The notes below the pieces were generated by a model. It made no database searches and was not told where the DNA came from. It was given only the letters and a program-made list of their open reading frames with translations. Shown piece after piece: positions 1-8,662 of a stretch of 64,000 bases of DNA (its first letter is position 1; each line of letters starts with the position of its first letter). The position numbers and the translations under genes are program-made. Origin of the DNA: Propionibacteriaceae bacterium (GTDB taxonomy: Bacteria > Actinomycetota > Actinomycetes > Propionibacteriales > Propionibacteriaceae); contig JADKFR010000001.1 of the NCBI GenBank assembly GCA_016717345.1, forward strand, positions 124,001 through 188,000. Direction: 5' to 3'.

Positions 1-767
1 CGGCCGGGCTCGTAGGTGGCACAGTCGATAACGTGGACGATCGCCTGACAGCGTTCGATGTGACGCAGAAAGTCGTGGCCAAGACCCCGGCCCTCACTGG
101 CCCCCTCGATCAGCCCAGGGACGTCGGCCACCGTGTAGGTGGTGTCACCGGCCACCACGACGCCGAGGTTCGGCACGAGCGTGGTGAAGGGGTAGTCGGC
201 GATCTTGGGACGCGCGCGCGAGATGGCCGCGATCAGGGATGACTTGCCGGCGCTGGGGAACCCGACCAGACCGACGTCGGCGACCACCTTCAGTTCGAGG
301 GTGATGGTGCGGCTCTCGCCGTCCTCCCCCAGGAGGGCGAAGCCCGGAGCCTTCCGGGACGCCGAGGCCAGCGCCGCATTGCCAAGGCCGCCGCGGCCAC
401 CGGCGGCCACCACGAGGTCGGCATCAGGTCCCACCAGGTCGGCGAGCACCTCGCCGGTAGCGGCGTCGCTCACCACGGTGCCGTCTGGCACCAGCAGCAC
501 GACGTCCTCGCCGTTCGCGCCGCTGTTCATGTCACCGCGCCCGGGCTGGCCGTTCGAGGCCTTGCGTTGCGACTGCCGGTGGTATTCCACCAGCGTGGTC
601 AGGTTCGGGTCGACCCGGATGATCACCGAGCCGCCGTTGCCGCCGTTGCCCCCGTCCGGACCGCCGAGGGGCTTGAACTTCTCACGATGGACCGACGCGC
701 AGCCGTGCCCGCCGTTACCGGCCGCGACGCGCAGCGTGGCGCGGTCGACGAAGGACGGGATGGCCAT
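1..767 (-). CDS. obg: Obg/CgtA GTPase, N-terminal 255 residues (3' end outside window)
   Basis: Ribosome-associated GTPase involved in late 50S assembly and stress control. The reverse strand from the ATG at 767 reads as the glycine-rich Obg fold (GGHGCASVHREKFKPLGG, GGNGGNGGSV, about residues 18-50), followed by the G domain with P-loop GFPSAGKSS, switch I ending in FTTLVPNLG and the G3 motif DVPGLIEGAS. An AAGGAG ribosome binding site lies just upstream of the ATG. The gene runs off the left edge before NKxD and the C-terminal domain, so completeness cannot be judged. It follows rplU and rpmA in the usual actinobacterial order, but a strong hairpin lies between rpmA and obg, which suggests attenuation or a separate promoter. 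Confidence 0.97.
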   Translation of the reverse strand, partial: MAIPSFVDRATLRVAAGNGGHGCASVHREKFKPLGGPDGGNGGNGGSVIIRVDPNLTTLVEYHRQSQRKASNGQPGRGDMNSGANGEDVVLLVPDGTVVSDAATGEVLADLVGPDADLVVAAGGRGGLGNAALASASRKAPGFALLGEDGESRTITLELKVVADVGLVGFPSAGKSSLIAAISRARPKIADYPFTTLVPNLGVVVAGDTTYTVADVPGLIEGASEGRGLGHDFLRHIERCQAIVHVIDCATYEPG

Positions 768-840
768 GGAAACTCCTTGAACAGGGACCTGTCGAGTCTA
801 ACGGTCGCCCGTTGGGGCGCTCACCGGCACCACGCACAGA

Positions 841-872
841 CGTCGAGGGACCCGCAACCGGGTCCCTCGACG
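841..872 (-). terminator. Hairpin between rpmA and obg
   Basis: A perfect 14-bp stem (841-854 pairs with 859-872) with a four-base loop, 19 nt after the rpmA stop codon in the direction of transcription. It has no clear U-tract, as is common in high-GC actinobacteria. It probably ends or attenuates the rplU-rpmA transcript ahead of obg. Confidence 0.7.
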
Positions 873-890
873 ACGTGGATTTGGTGAGTG

Positions 891-1145
891 CTACTCCGCG
901 ATGGCGATGTTGACGACCCGACGCCCGCGCCGGGTGCCGAACTCGACCTTGCCCGCACGCAGTGCGAACAGGGTGTCGTCGCGACCGCGTCCGACGCCCT
1001 CGCCCGGGTGGAAGTGGGTGCCCCGCTGGCGCACGATGATCTCGCCGGCGTTGACCTCCTGGCCGCCGAAACGCTTCACGCCGAGACGCTGGGAGTTGGA
1101 GTCGCGCCCGTTCCGCGAGGCGGATGCGCCCTTCTTGTGTGCCAT
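891..1145 (-). CDS. rpmA: 50S ribosomal protein L27
   Basis: Structural protein of the large ribosomal subunit near the peptidyl transferase centre. It is 84 residues, the normal length, beginning MAHKKGASASRNGRDSNSQR with the conserved L27 core (FGGQEVNAGEIIVRQRGTH, HPGEGVGRGRDDTL). There is no N-terminal extension needing cleavage of the Firmicutes type. It sits 9 nt downstream of rplU, so the two are surely cotranscribed, and is followed by a hairpin at 841-872. Confidence 0.99.
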   Translation of the reverse strand: MAHKKGASASRNGRDSNSQRLGVKRFGGQEVNAGEIIVRQRGTHFHPGEGVGRGRDDTLFALRAGKVEFGTRRGRRVVNIAIAE

Positions 1146-1154
1146 GTCAGCTCC

Positions 1155-1463
1155 TCAGCTCTCGATCCCGGTGACCTTGACCTGGGTGTAGCGCTGGCGA
1201 TGGCCCTGGCGCTTCTTGTACCCGGTCTTGTTCTTGTACTTCAGGATGCGAATCTTGGGCCCCTTGGTCTCGGCGAGCACCTCAGCGCTCACCGTCACCT
1301 TCGCCAGTTTCTTCGCATCGGCTGTGACGGCATCCCCGTCCACCACCAGCAACGGAAGGAGATCGACGGACGAGCCAACCTTGGCATCGACCTTGTCGAT
1401 CTCGAGGACGTCACCGACAGCAACCTTGTGCTGGCGTCCGCCACTGCGCACGATCGCGTACAC
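1155..1463 (-). CDS. rplU: 50S ribosomal protein L21
   Basis: Large-subunit ribosomal protein that binds 23S rRNA together with L20. I take the GTG at 1463, giving 102 residues starting (V/M)YAIVRSGGRQHKVAVGD, the standard L21 N-terminus and length. An upstream in-frame start at 1565 would add about 34 residues with no family support. The C-terminus carries the conserved KNKTGYKKRQGHRQ(R)YT segment that contacts rRNA. First gene of the rplU-rpmA(-obg) cluster. Confidence 0.97.
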   Translation of the reverse strand: MYAIVRSGGRQHKVAVGDVLEIDKVDAKVGSSVDLLPLLVVDGDAVTADAKKLAKVTVSAEVLAETKGPKIRILKYKNKTGYKKRQGHRQRYTQVKVTGIES

Positions 1464-1600
1464 GACTGACCCACTCTCAACGAACCTGCTACGTCTGGTC
1501 GGTGATCGCCCCGAATGAGGCCACCGAACGGGCAAGGCGCCGGTTTTATCCAGCACAGCGAGCACCGAGGATCAAGACTACGTGCCGGGCGTCCGGGGGG

Positions 1601-2251
1601 TCAAACCAGGCGGGCCTGGATGAAGTCGGTCACCTCGTCACACAGGCCACTCAGGAGCTCCGGCAGGCGTGTTCTGGCCGCCGCGCTGCGGCTGTCGGGG
1701 CCATGGCCCCTTCCCGGGAGCGTGACCAGACGCTCCACTCTGACGCCGGCCTGGGACAGCGCCGCCTGCAGCTCTGCGGCGCCGCCGAACGGGTCGCCCT
1801 CGGTCTGCAGGACCAGTGCCGAGCCGGCGACCGGAGCCAGCTCCTCGACCCGTGAACGCTCTGGCCTGCCCGGAGGATGCAACGGGAAGGCCGAGAGCAC
1901 CAACCCCCGTTGGGGCTCGGCGAAACAACGACAGGCCACCCGGGCGCCGTTGCTGCGGCCCCCGACGAACAGGGGAAGGCCCTCACGCTCCAACTCCTGG
2001 CAGGCGGCCCGCCAGGCGCTGTCCAGCTGGGCCACGGGCGCCAAGGTCCGGCGTCCCGCCACCACCCAGGGCTGCTCGAAGCGCACCACCGTGATGCCGC
2101 GTGCCGGGAGTGCGTCGGCCAAACCGACCAGCTCCACGGCCCCGATGCCGCCGCCGGCACCGTGGCCGAGCAACAGCATGGCCCGCGGCTGATCGGCGGC
2201 CGCGATGTGCAGCCGCGCCAACCCTGCCGGGGTCTGGAGCTCACGGATCAC
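1601..2251 (-). CDS. Small alpha/beta hydrolase (KANL3/Tex30-like, dienelactone-hydrolase superfamily)
   Basis: Predicted serine hydrolase of about 216 residues; substrate unknown. The oxyanion-region motif GHGAGGG is near residue 30, the nucleophile elbow GGRSNGAR (G-x-S-x-G) is around residue 98, and GRGHG near the C-terminus supplies the likely catalytic His. There is no signal peptide, so it should be cytoplasmic. The start is uncertain: the GTG at 2251 opens MIRELQTPAG and matches the fold, but the surrounding 37 bp, including this start codon, are repeated upstream, so other GTG codons in frame (for example 2281) are possible. The Shine-Dalgarno sequence is weak. It points toward rplU but is probably independent of it. 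Confidence 0.8.
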   Translation of the reverse strand: MIRELQTPAGLARLHIAAADQPRAMLLLGHGAGGGIGAVELVGLADALPARGITVVRFEQPWVVAGRRTLAPVAQLDSAWRAACQELEREGLPLFVGGRSNGARVACRCFAEPQRGLVLSAFPLHPPGRPERSRVEELAPVAGSALVLQTEGDPFGGAAELQAALSQAGVRVERLVTLPGRGHGPDSRSAAARTRLPELLSGLCDEVTDFIQARLV

Positions 2252-2368
2252 GTCGCCACCCAACGGGGGTCTGGAGCCCACGAATCACGTCGCCACCCAA
2301 CGGGGGTCTGGAGCCCACGAATCACGTCGCCACCCAACGGGGGTCTGGAGCCCACGAATCACGTCGCC
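2229..2368. repeat. 37-bp tandem repeat, 3.8 copies, covering the hydrolase start codon
   Basis: Copies at 2229-2265, 2266-2302, 2303-2339 and a partial one at 2340-2368. The first, slightly divergent copy is the real 5' end of the hydrolase gene; the three upstream copies are nearly identical to one another. Each copy carries a GTG start-like codon on the minus strand. The period is not a multiple of three, so copies shift frame relative to each other. Confidence 0.95.
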
Positions 2369-2416
2369 AGTATCCTCCGCGGGGGATGCCCCACGGCCCC
2401 CGCGGCCGCGTCTCTT

Positions 2417-2695
2417 CCCCACCTTGCGCCCCCAACCTGACTCTGCGCCTTCCATAGCGGGCGCAAAGCCACCCAAGGGGCGCAAAGTCGGACAAGGGGT
2501 AGGCACGCAAGCGTCGGTTGCACGCCCTCGCGTCGAGCCGGCCCTGGCGCTCCCCGCGGCCCCGTCCCCCACCTTGCGCCCCCAACCTGACTCTGCGCCT
2601 CTGCGGGCGCAAAGCCACCCAAGGGGCGCAAAGTCGGGCCGAAGTCGGGCCGAAGTCGGGCCGAAGTCGAACCGAAGTCGGGCCGGAGTCGGGCA
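2417..2695. repeat. Duplicated ~75-bp element with internal palindrome, followed by 11-bp tandem repeats
   Basis: A segment beginning CCCACCTTGCGCCCCCAACC is present at about 2417-2491 and again at about 2567-2638. Within each copy TTGCGCCCC and GGGGCGCAA face each other, so each can fold into a hairpin. The second copy runs into about six copies of an 11-bp unit (GAAGTCGGGCC and variants) from about 2630 to 2695. This fills most of the 2369-2761 gap before nadE, in which I see no coding gene. Confidence 0.85.
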
Positions 2696-2761
2696 GCAGG
2701 CTGCTGCGTGCGTGCCATGCTGTCACCAACACACGGGTGAACGACGTCGAAGAGAGCGCTG

Positions 2762-4807
2762 ATGGACTTCTTCAACCTGCACGGGCACGGGTTCGTCCGG
2801 GTCGCAGCCTGCACACTGCCGATCACTCTGGTCAACCCGCGCGCCAACGCCGAGGCCATCGTGGAACAGGCTCGCCGGGTGGCGGCCCAGGGCGCCAGCC
2901 TGGCCGTGTTCCCCGAACTGTGCCTGACCGGCTACTCCATCGAGGACCTCCTGCTGCAGGACGCCGTCCTGGCCGGCACCCTGGGAGCGCTGGAGTGGCT
3001 GGTCGAGCAATCGAGGGACGTCGGCTGCGTGATCGTGGTGGGAGCGCCGCTGCACAACCTGCACCGCATCTACAACTGCGCGGTGGTCATTCATCGCGGC
3101 CGGGTGCTGGGGGTGGTGCCCAAGTCCTACCTCCCCACCTATCGCGAGTTCTACGAGCGTCGCCAGATCGCCGCCGGGGACGACGTCACCGGCGAGATCA
3201 CGATCGCAGGCCAGGACGCCCCGTTCGGCGCCGACCTCCTCTTCGCCGCCGACGACCTTGCGGGCTTCGTGCTCAATGTCGAGATCTGCGAGGACATGTG
3301 GGTGCCGATCCCCCCCAGCGCCGAAGCCGCCCTGGCCGGTGCCACCGTCGTCGCCAACCTGTCCGGCAGCCCCATCACGGTGGCGAAGGCTGATGAGCGC
3401 AAGCTGCTGTGCGCGTCCGGTTCATCCCGGCTGATCTGTGGCTACGTCTATGCCGCGGCCGGCGAGGGCGAATCGACCACCGACCTGTCCTGGGACGGAC
3501 AGACGCTGATCTACGACAACGGCGTCCTGCTGGCCGAGTCGGAACGCTTCCCCGACGGACCACGGGCCAGCATCGCCGACCTCGACCTGGGCTCGCTGGT
3601 GCAGGACCGGCTCCGCCAGGGGACCTTCGACGACAATCGCCGGGCGCACGCCGACCGCACCGGGGACTACCGCTGGGTCTCGTTCTCGCTGGCGCCGCCC
3701 AGTGGCGATCTGGGGCTGAGGCGTCCGGTGGCGCGCTTCCCCTTCGTGCCGGACGACCCCGCCCGCCTCGCCCAGGACTGTTACGAGGCGTACAACATCC
3801 AGGTCAGCGGGCTGGAGCAGCGCCTGCGGGCCATCGGCCAGCCCCGGATCGTGATCGGGATCTCCGGCGGGCTGGATTCAACCCACGCCCTCATCGTGGC
3901 TGCCCGGGCCATGGACCGCCTCAACCGCCCCCGCACTGACATCCTCGCCTTCACGATGCCCGGCTTCGCCACCAGCGACCACACCAAGGGCAACGCGACC
4001 GCCCTGGCCACGTCCCTGGGCGTCACGTTCGCCGAGCTCGACATTCGTCCGGCCGCGCGGCAACTGCTGGCCGACCTGGACCACCCCTTCTCCGATGGCG
4101 AGCCGGTCTACGACGTCACGTTCGAGAACGTCCAGGCCGGATTGCGGACGGACTACCTGTTCCGGCTGGCCAACCAACGCGGTGGCATCGTGCTCGGGAC
4201 GGGCGACCTGTCGGAGCTGGCACTCGGATGGTGCACCTATGGGGTCGGCGACCAGATGTCGCACTACAACGTCAACGGCGGCGTGCCCAAGACCCTCATG
4301 CAGCACCTGATCCGGTGGGTCATCAGCTCAGCGCAATTCTCCGATCAGGTCTCGGCCACGCTGCAGGCGATCCTCGACACCGAGATCACGCCAGAGCTGA
4401 TCCCGACCGAGGAGGGCAAGAAGCCGCAGTCGACCGAATCGACGATCGGCCCCTACAGCCTCCAGGACTTCACGCTCTTCCACGTCCTGCGGCGCGGGCT
4501 CAACCCCGCCAAGATCGCCTTCCTGGCGATGCACGCCTGGTCGGACGCTGACGCCGGGCGCTGGCCTGCCGGATTCCCCGCCGACGAGCGGGTCGGTTAC
4601 GCCCTGCCAGAGATCAAGCGTTGGCTCGAGGTCTTCTGCAAGCGCTTCTACGGGTTCGCGCAGTTCAAGCGTTCGGCCTTGCCGAACGGCCCGAAGGTGG
4701 TGCGTGGCGGATCACTGTCGCCGCGCGGCGACTGGCGGATGCCTTCCGACACCGCAGCCACTCTGTGGCTGGCCGATCTGGGAAAGGTCCCCGACCTCAC
4801 TGAGTGA
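2762..4807 (+). CDS. nadE: Glutamine-dependent NAD+ synthetase
   Basis: Catalyses the final step of NAD+ synthesis, amidating deamido-NAD+ with ammonia drawn from glutamine. At 681 residues it matches the two-domain glutamine-dependent type known from Mycobacterium. The N-terminal nitrilase-type glutaminase shows the triad Glu52 (FPELCLTGY), Lys121 (PKSYLPTYREFYERR) and Cys near 176 (NVEICEDMW). The C-terminal synthetase domain has the ATP P-loop SGGLDST near residue 366 and GTGDLSELALGWCTYG. The ATG at 2762 has a GAAGAG-type binding site. The gene stands alone between a repeat-rich spacer and the convergent rne gene, 27 bp away. Confidence 0.97.
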   Translation: MDFFNLHGHGFVRVAACTLPITLVNPRANAEAIVEQARRVAAQGASLAVFPELCLTGYSIEDLLLQDAVLAGTLGALEWLVEQSRDVGCVIVVGAPLHNLHRIYNCAVVIHRGRVLGVVPKSYLPTYREFYERRQIAAGDDVTGEITIAGQDAPFGADLLFAADDLAGFVLNVEICEDMWVPIPPSAEAALAGATVVANLSGSPITVAKADERKLLCASGSSRLICGYVYAAAGEGESTTDLSWDGQTLIYDNGVLLAESERFPDGPRASIADLDLGSLVQDRLRQGTFDDNRRAHADRTGDYRWVSFSLAPPSGDLGLRRPVARFPFVPDDPARLAQDCYEAYNIQVSGLEQRLRAIGQPRIVIGISGGLDSTHALIVAARAMDRLNRPRTDILAFTMPGFATSDHTKGNATALATSLGVTFAELDIRPAARQLLADLDHPFSDGEPVYDVTFENVQAGLRTDYLFRLANQRGGIVLGTGDLSELALGWCTYGVGDQMSHYNVNGGVPKTLMQHLIRWVISSAQFSDQVSATLQAILDTEITPELIPTEEGKKPQSTESTIGPYSLQDFTLFHVLRRGLNPAKIAFLAMHAWSDADAGRWPAGFPADERVGYALPEIKRWLEVFCKRFYGFAQFKRSALPNGPKVVRGGSLSPRGDWRMPSDTAATLWLADLGKVPDLTE

Positions 4808-4834
4808 GCGGCGGCCGGGGACCTCCCGATCGGC

Positions 4835-7609
4835 TCAGGCCTCCGAGGGCTCCGGCTCCGCGGCAGCCTCGCTGGGCGCCTCGATCACGGGCTCTGGCGC
4901 CGCCTCGACCACCGGCTCCACCGGCTCGTCCTCGACAGGCTCCACCACCGCGTCGGCGGTCGCCGGATGGGCGAAGGTCGCCGCCACCACAGCCGCGAGC
5001 TCAGGGGCCGGGCTGGTCGTGCGGGTCCGGCTCGAACGCCTGGCCGCCTGCGGCGCCGCCGCAGCAGCAGGACGGGGGGACCGTCGGCCGTGGTCTCGAT
5101 CGCCGCCATCAGCCGGCGCCTGGGTCGCCACCGGGGCATCGTGGATGTGGTAACCACTCCCCTTGCACGTCTCGCACGGCACGGTGAACGCCTCGGCGAG
5201 CCCCGTCCCGATCTTCTTGCGGGTCATCTGCACCAACCCCAGCGAGGTGACCTCAGCCACCTGGTGGCGGGTGCGGTCGCGCCCGAGGCACTCCACCAGC
5301 CGCCGCAGCAGCAACTCGCGGTTATTGGGCAGCACCATGTCGATGAAGTCGATCACGATGATGCCGCCGATGTCGCGCAGCCGGAGCTGGCGCACGATCT
5401 CTTCGGCCGCCTCGAGGTTGTTCGACGTGACGGTGGCTTCCAGGTTGCCCGAGTTGCCGGTGAAGCGACCGGTATTGACGTCCACGACCGTCATGGCCTC
5501 GGTGCGGTCGATGATCAGGGAACCTCCCGACGGCAGGAAGACCTTGCGCTCCAAGGCCTTGGCGACCTGTTCATGCACCCGGTTGTTGTCGAAGAGGTCG
5601 CCCTGCACCGTGCGGTCCCACCGTTCAAGGCGCTGGGCCAGGTGCGGCGCGACGTGGGTCACGTAGGCGTCGAGGCTGTCGTACGCGTCATCGGCCTGGC
5701 CGTTCCCGTCCACCACGAGCCGCGCGAAGTCCTCGGTGAACAGGTCCCGCACGATCCGGACGGTGAGCTCGGGCTCGGCGTACAGCTGCTGCGGCGCGTG
5801 GCCCGATTTCACCTTCTTCTCGATGACCTCCCATTGGGCCTTGAGCCGGTTCACGTCACGGACCAACTCGTCCTCGGTGGCGCCTTCAGCCGCCGTCCGA
5901 ACGATGACCGAGGCGTCGGGACCGATCAGCTCATCGAGGATGCCCTTGAGCCGCTTGCGCTCGTTCTCGGGCAGTTTGCGCGAAATCCCGGAAAGCTGGC
6001 CCCCCGGCGAGTAGACGATGTAGCGGCCCGGCAAGGAGATGTGCGAGGTGAGGCGTGCGCCCTTGGCGCCCACCGGGTCCTTGCTGACCTGCACCAGGAC
6101 GGACTGCCCCGACTTGAAGACCCGCTCGACCTTCTTCTCCTGGCCGGTCACGCCGTAGCCGTCCCAGTCCACCTCGCCGGCGTACAGCACAGCGTTGCGC
6201 CCGCGGCCGATGTCGATGAAGGCGGCCTCCATCGAGGGCAGGACGTTCTGCACCCGTCCCAGGTAGATGTTGCCGATCATGGACGTGGCTGAGGCCCGGT
6301 CGACGTAGTGCTCCACCAGGATGCCGTCCTCAAGGACGGCGATCTGGGAGTAGTCCTCGGCTTGGCGGATCAGCATCACCCGGTCGACCGACTCCCGGCG
6401 TGCCAGGAACTCGCTCTCGGAAAGGATGGGCGTGCGTCGGCGCCCGGCAGCCCGGCCCTCGCGGCGGCGCTGCTTCTTGGCCTCCATCCGGGTCGAGCCC
6501 TCGATCCCGGTGACTTCATCGGACGCGCTCCGCGTCCGACGCGGCTCGCGAACCCGGACGACGACCTCGGTCGGATCGTCCTCGGCCTCCCCGATCTCTT
6601 CGCCGCGGCGACGCCGCCGACGACGACGACGGGACGCGCCTTCGGTCGCGACCTCGTCGGACGCCTCCCCACCTTCGGCCTCTTCCTCAGCGACCTCGTC
6701 CGCCTCGGCTGCGACGACCGAGGCTCCCTCGTCGGTCTCGGAGCGGTCGTCGGCCCCGGTGGAGCGGCGACGGCGACGGCCACCACGACGGCGACGCCGC
6801 CGGCGGGTCTCGCTGCCGGGGCCCTCCCCCTCGGAGTCGCCCTCCTCGTCCTCGGCGTCCTCCGCGTCGGCGTCCTCCGCGTCGGCGTCCTCCGCGTCGG
6901 CGTCCTCAACCTCGGCGTCCTCAGCCTCTGCATCGTCAGCAACGATGTCCTGGACCTCCTCGACGGGCTGTTCGACCTCTGGTGCGGCCTGGGGCATTTC
7001 ATCAGGGACCGGACCCTCGCCGTCGGCTGCCGGAGCCTCCGGGGCGGCCGGCTTCCCGGCCCCGATGGCCGCCGCCAGGCTGTCAAGGATGGCACCGGGA
7101 TCGGCGGTCTCTGCCAGTCCGAAAGTCTCCCGCTTGACCCGGCTCCGCTTCGCCGGTGCCCGGGCCTGCAATTCATCGAGACTGGCGGCAACGTCCGCGT
7201 CCCGGGCCCCTGGGGCCTGCGCATCGGAATCGACGACACTCGCCCTCGTCGCACGCCGCCGCCTGGGGGGCTTGGCCTCGACCGGTGCGTCCTCGACCGG
7301 CGCGTCCTCGACGGGCGCGGTGACCGGCTCCGCCTCGGGGGCGGTCGCCGACTTCCGGCGCGAGCGGGCCCGAGTGGTCTTGGGCGCCTCCGCACTCGGC
7401 TCGACCGCAGCGCCCACCTCGTCGCGGGGAGTCTCGTCCGCCTGCACGACCGGGTCAACGCTCTCGCTGGGAGCCGACTCGACGCTCGGCGCCGCAGCGG
7501 TCGGCTCGAGTGCTTTGGGGGGCCCGGCGGGACGGCTGGCAGCCCGGCGACGCCGAGGGGGCTGCGCGGTGGTCTCGTCCGTTGGCGTGGGGGTCTCTTC
7601 ATCGAGCAT
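4835..7609 (-). CDS. rne: Ribonuclease E/G
   Basis: Endoribonuclease for mRNA decay and rRNA/tRNA maturation. It has 924 residues with the actinobacterial layout: a long disordered N-terminal arm rich in Pro, Ala and acidic residues (about 1-340, with Arg-rich RRRRRRGGRRRRR-type patches), then the catalytic core from about residue 390 with the S1 domain (GNIYLGRVQNVLPSMEAAFIDIG), 5' sensor, DNase I-like domain (DRTEAMTVVDVNTG, GGIIVIDFIDM) and the zinc-link CETCKGSGYH near the end. A short acidic tail follows. The start at 7609 is chosen for its AAGGAG site; an in-frame ATG 57 nt upstream lacks one. It normally lies next to the DUF2344/radical SAM pair, as here. Confidence 0.96.
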   Translation of the reverse strand: MLDEETPTPTDETTAQPPRRRRAASRPAGPPKALEPTAAAPSVESAPSESVDPVVQADETPRDEVGAAVEPSAEAPKTTRARSRRKSATAPEAEPVTAPVEDAPVEDAPVEAKPPRRRRATRASVVDSDAQAPGARDADVAASLDELQARAPAKRSRVKRETFGLAETADPGAILDSLAAAIGAGKPAAPEAPAADGEGPVPDEMPQAAPEVEQPVEEVQDIVADDAEAEDAEVEDADAEDADAEDADAEDAEDEEGDSEGEGPGSETRRRRRRRGGRRRRRSTGADDRSETDEGASVVAAEADEVAEEEAEGGEASDEVATEGASRRRRRRRRRGEEIGEAEDDPTEVVVRVREPRRTRSASDEVTGIEGSTRMEAKKQRRREGRAAGRRRTPILSESEFLARRESVDRVMLIRQAEDYSQIAVLEDGILVEHYVDRASATSMIGNIYLGRVQNVLPSMEAAFIDIGRGRNAVLYAGEVDWDGYGVTGQEKKVERVFKSGQSVLVQVSKDPVGAKGARLTSHISLPGRYIVYSPGGQLSGISRKLPENERKRLKGILDELIGPDASVIVRTAAEGATEDELVRDVNRLKAQWEVIEKKVKSGHAPQQLYAEPELTVRIVRDLFTEDFARLVVDGNGQADDAYDSLDAYVTHVAPHLAQRLERWDRTVQGDLFDNNRVHEQVAKALERKVFLPSGGSLIIDRTEAMTVVDVNTGRFTGNSGNLEATVTSNNLEAAEEIVRQLRLRDIGGIIVIDFIDMVLPNNRELLLRRLVECLGRDRTRHQVAEVTSLGLVQMTRKKIGTGLAEAFTVPCETCKGSGYHIHDAPVATQAPADGGDRDHGRRSPRPAAAAAPQAARRSSRTRTTSPAPELAAVVAATFAHPATADAVVEPVEDEPVEPVVEAAPEPVIEAPSEAAAEPEPSEA
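6855..6899. repeat. 15-bp tandem repeat inside rne
   Basis: Three perfect copies of a 15-bp unit encode repeats of Asp-Ala-Glu-Asp-Ala in the disordered N-terminal arm of RNase E. The unit keeps the reading frame, so copy number changes would only lengthen or shorten the acidic arm. Confidence 0.85.
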
Positions 7610-7916
7610 GTTGCTCTCCTTCAGCGGTGCCGCCGGCATCGCCTGAGTCAGCTGCCGCAGCAGCAAAGCCTGATCTGGGCGAATCCATGTCCCGCCACCA
7701 CCCCCGCGGTCGCAATTACGTCGCGGTGAGGCATCAGCAGGGCGATCGGCCTGTCACGTCGTTCGCTGGACCCACGGGCGGGACCCCTGGATGGAAGCCC
7801 CTACCTGGTCGGATTATTCCACACCTGACCAATCGGGTCGACGCGACGAGCCGTAGCGTTCACGCCACGGGACAGACGAAACCCGGCGGGTCGCCGATGG
7901 AGTCCCCTGCGCCCCC
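7610..7916. other. Non-coding spacer upstream of rne
   Basis: About 300 bp between the rne start and the end of the DUF2344 gene, with no convincing reading frame. It should hold the rne promoter and 5' leader. A possible minus-strand -10 element lies around 7810-7822 (AATAAT within GGAATAATCC), weakly supported. I see no riboswitch-like or terminator-like fold. Confidence 0.4.
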
Positions 7917-8624
7917 TCAGCCGATGGGGATCGGGTCCACGACGCTGACACCGTCATACGTCCCGTGCGCCAGGCGCGTGTACACCGGCGGGTCGCCTGG
8001 ACGGAACCCCTCGTGGACGGCACCAAGCGCCTGTACCACGTCGTCGGGACGCACCAGTGGCGAGTCGATGGCACTGATCAGGTCGAGGCCGGCGTCGGCC
8101 AGAACCTGCAGGCTCAGGATCGCCGAGCGCACGTCGAACGCCCGCATCCCGGTCTTTGTCATCCGCTGGACGCCGTACTCAGCCTGCGCCAGCAACTCGG
8201 CCACCGCCCGCTCGGCGTCTTCACGTCGCACCCCCGGCACCTCGATCCGCCACCGGGACGCGGTCAGCTGATCGCTCAAGGACCCAGAAGATGCCTCCGC
8301 CGCCGCGAGCACGACCAGACCGGTGGGCAGGGCCAGGTTCAGTTGGACGACCACCCATTCGGGGTCGAGCCGCGTGGCAAAGCCGAGCTCCAGGTATTCC
8401 GACTCACTCGCCGCCCCGGTGGGACTGGCGTTCGCGTACGAAATCCGCGGATGGGGGGAGAACCCGGACGAATAGGCCATGGGGATCTCAGCTCGCCGCA
8501 GGGCCCGCTCGATCGCCCGCCCGATGTCGCGATGGGACGCGAACCGAGCCCGGCCCCGCTTGGCGTAGCGCACGCGCAGTCGCTGCTGAGGGGGTGGCTG
8601 TTGGGGCGGTTGCGCACGGGTCAC
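7917..8624 (-). CDS. DUF2344/TIGR03936 family radical-SAM-associated protein
   Basis: 235 residues from a GTG. The N-terminus LRVRYAKRGRARFASHRDIG followed by RALRRAEIPMAYSSGFSPHP is the hallmark of the DUF2344 family. Members lie next to, or are fused with, the TIGR03960 B12-binding radical SAM protein and precede rne; the joint function is unknown, with an RNA or translation role often proposed. Here the partner is 4.2 kb away (12866-14800), because transporter genes lie in between. No membrane segment or signal peptide. Confidence 0.9.
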   Translation of the reverse strand: MTRAQPPQQPPPQQRLRVRYAKRGRARFASHRDIGRAIERALRRAEIPMAYSSGFSPHPRISYANASPTGAASESEYLELGFATRLDPEWVVVQLNLALPTGLVVLAAAEASSGSLSDQLTASRWRIEVPGVRREDAERAVAELLAQAEYGVQRMTKTGMRAFDVRSAILSLQVLADAGLDLISAIDSPLVRPDDVVQALGAVHEGFRPGDPPVYTRLAHGTYDGVSVVDPIPIG

Positions 8625-8662
8625 GATCGCCCACGATACCGACCCCGGAGGCGGGGTGGCGA

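Noticed and set aside
2229..2368. CRISPR-like array
   Set aside because: Units are directly adjacent with no unique spacers, and there are no cas genes; it is a simple tandem repeat.
4967..6292. 441-codon plus-strand frame opposite rne
   Set aside because: Antisense shadow of the RNase E catalytic core; no start site or family features.
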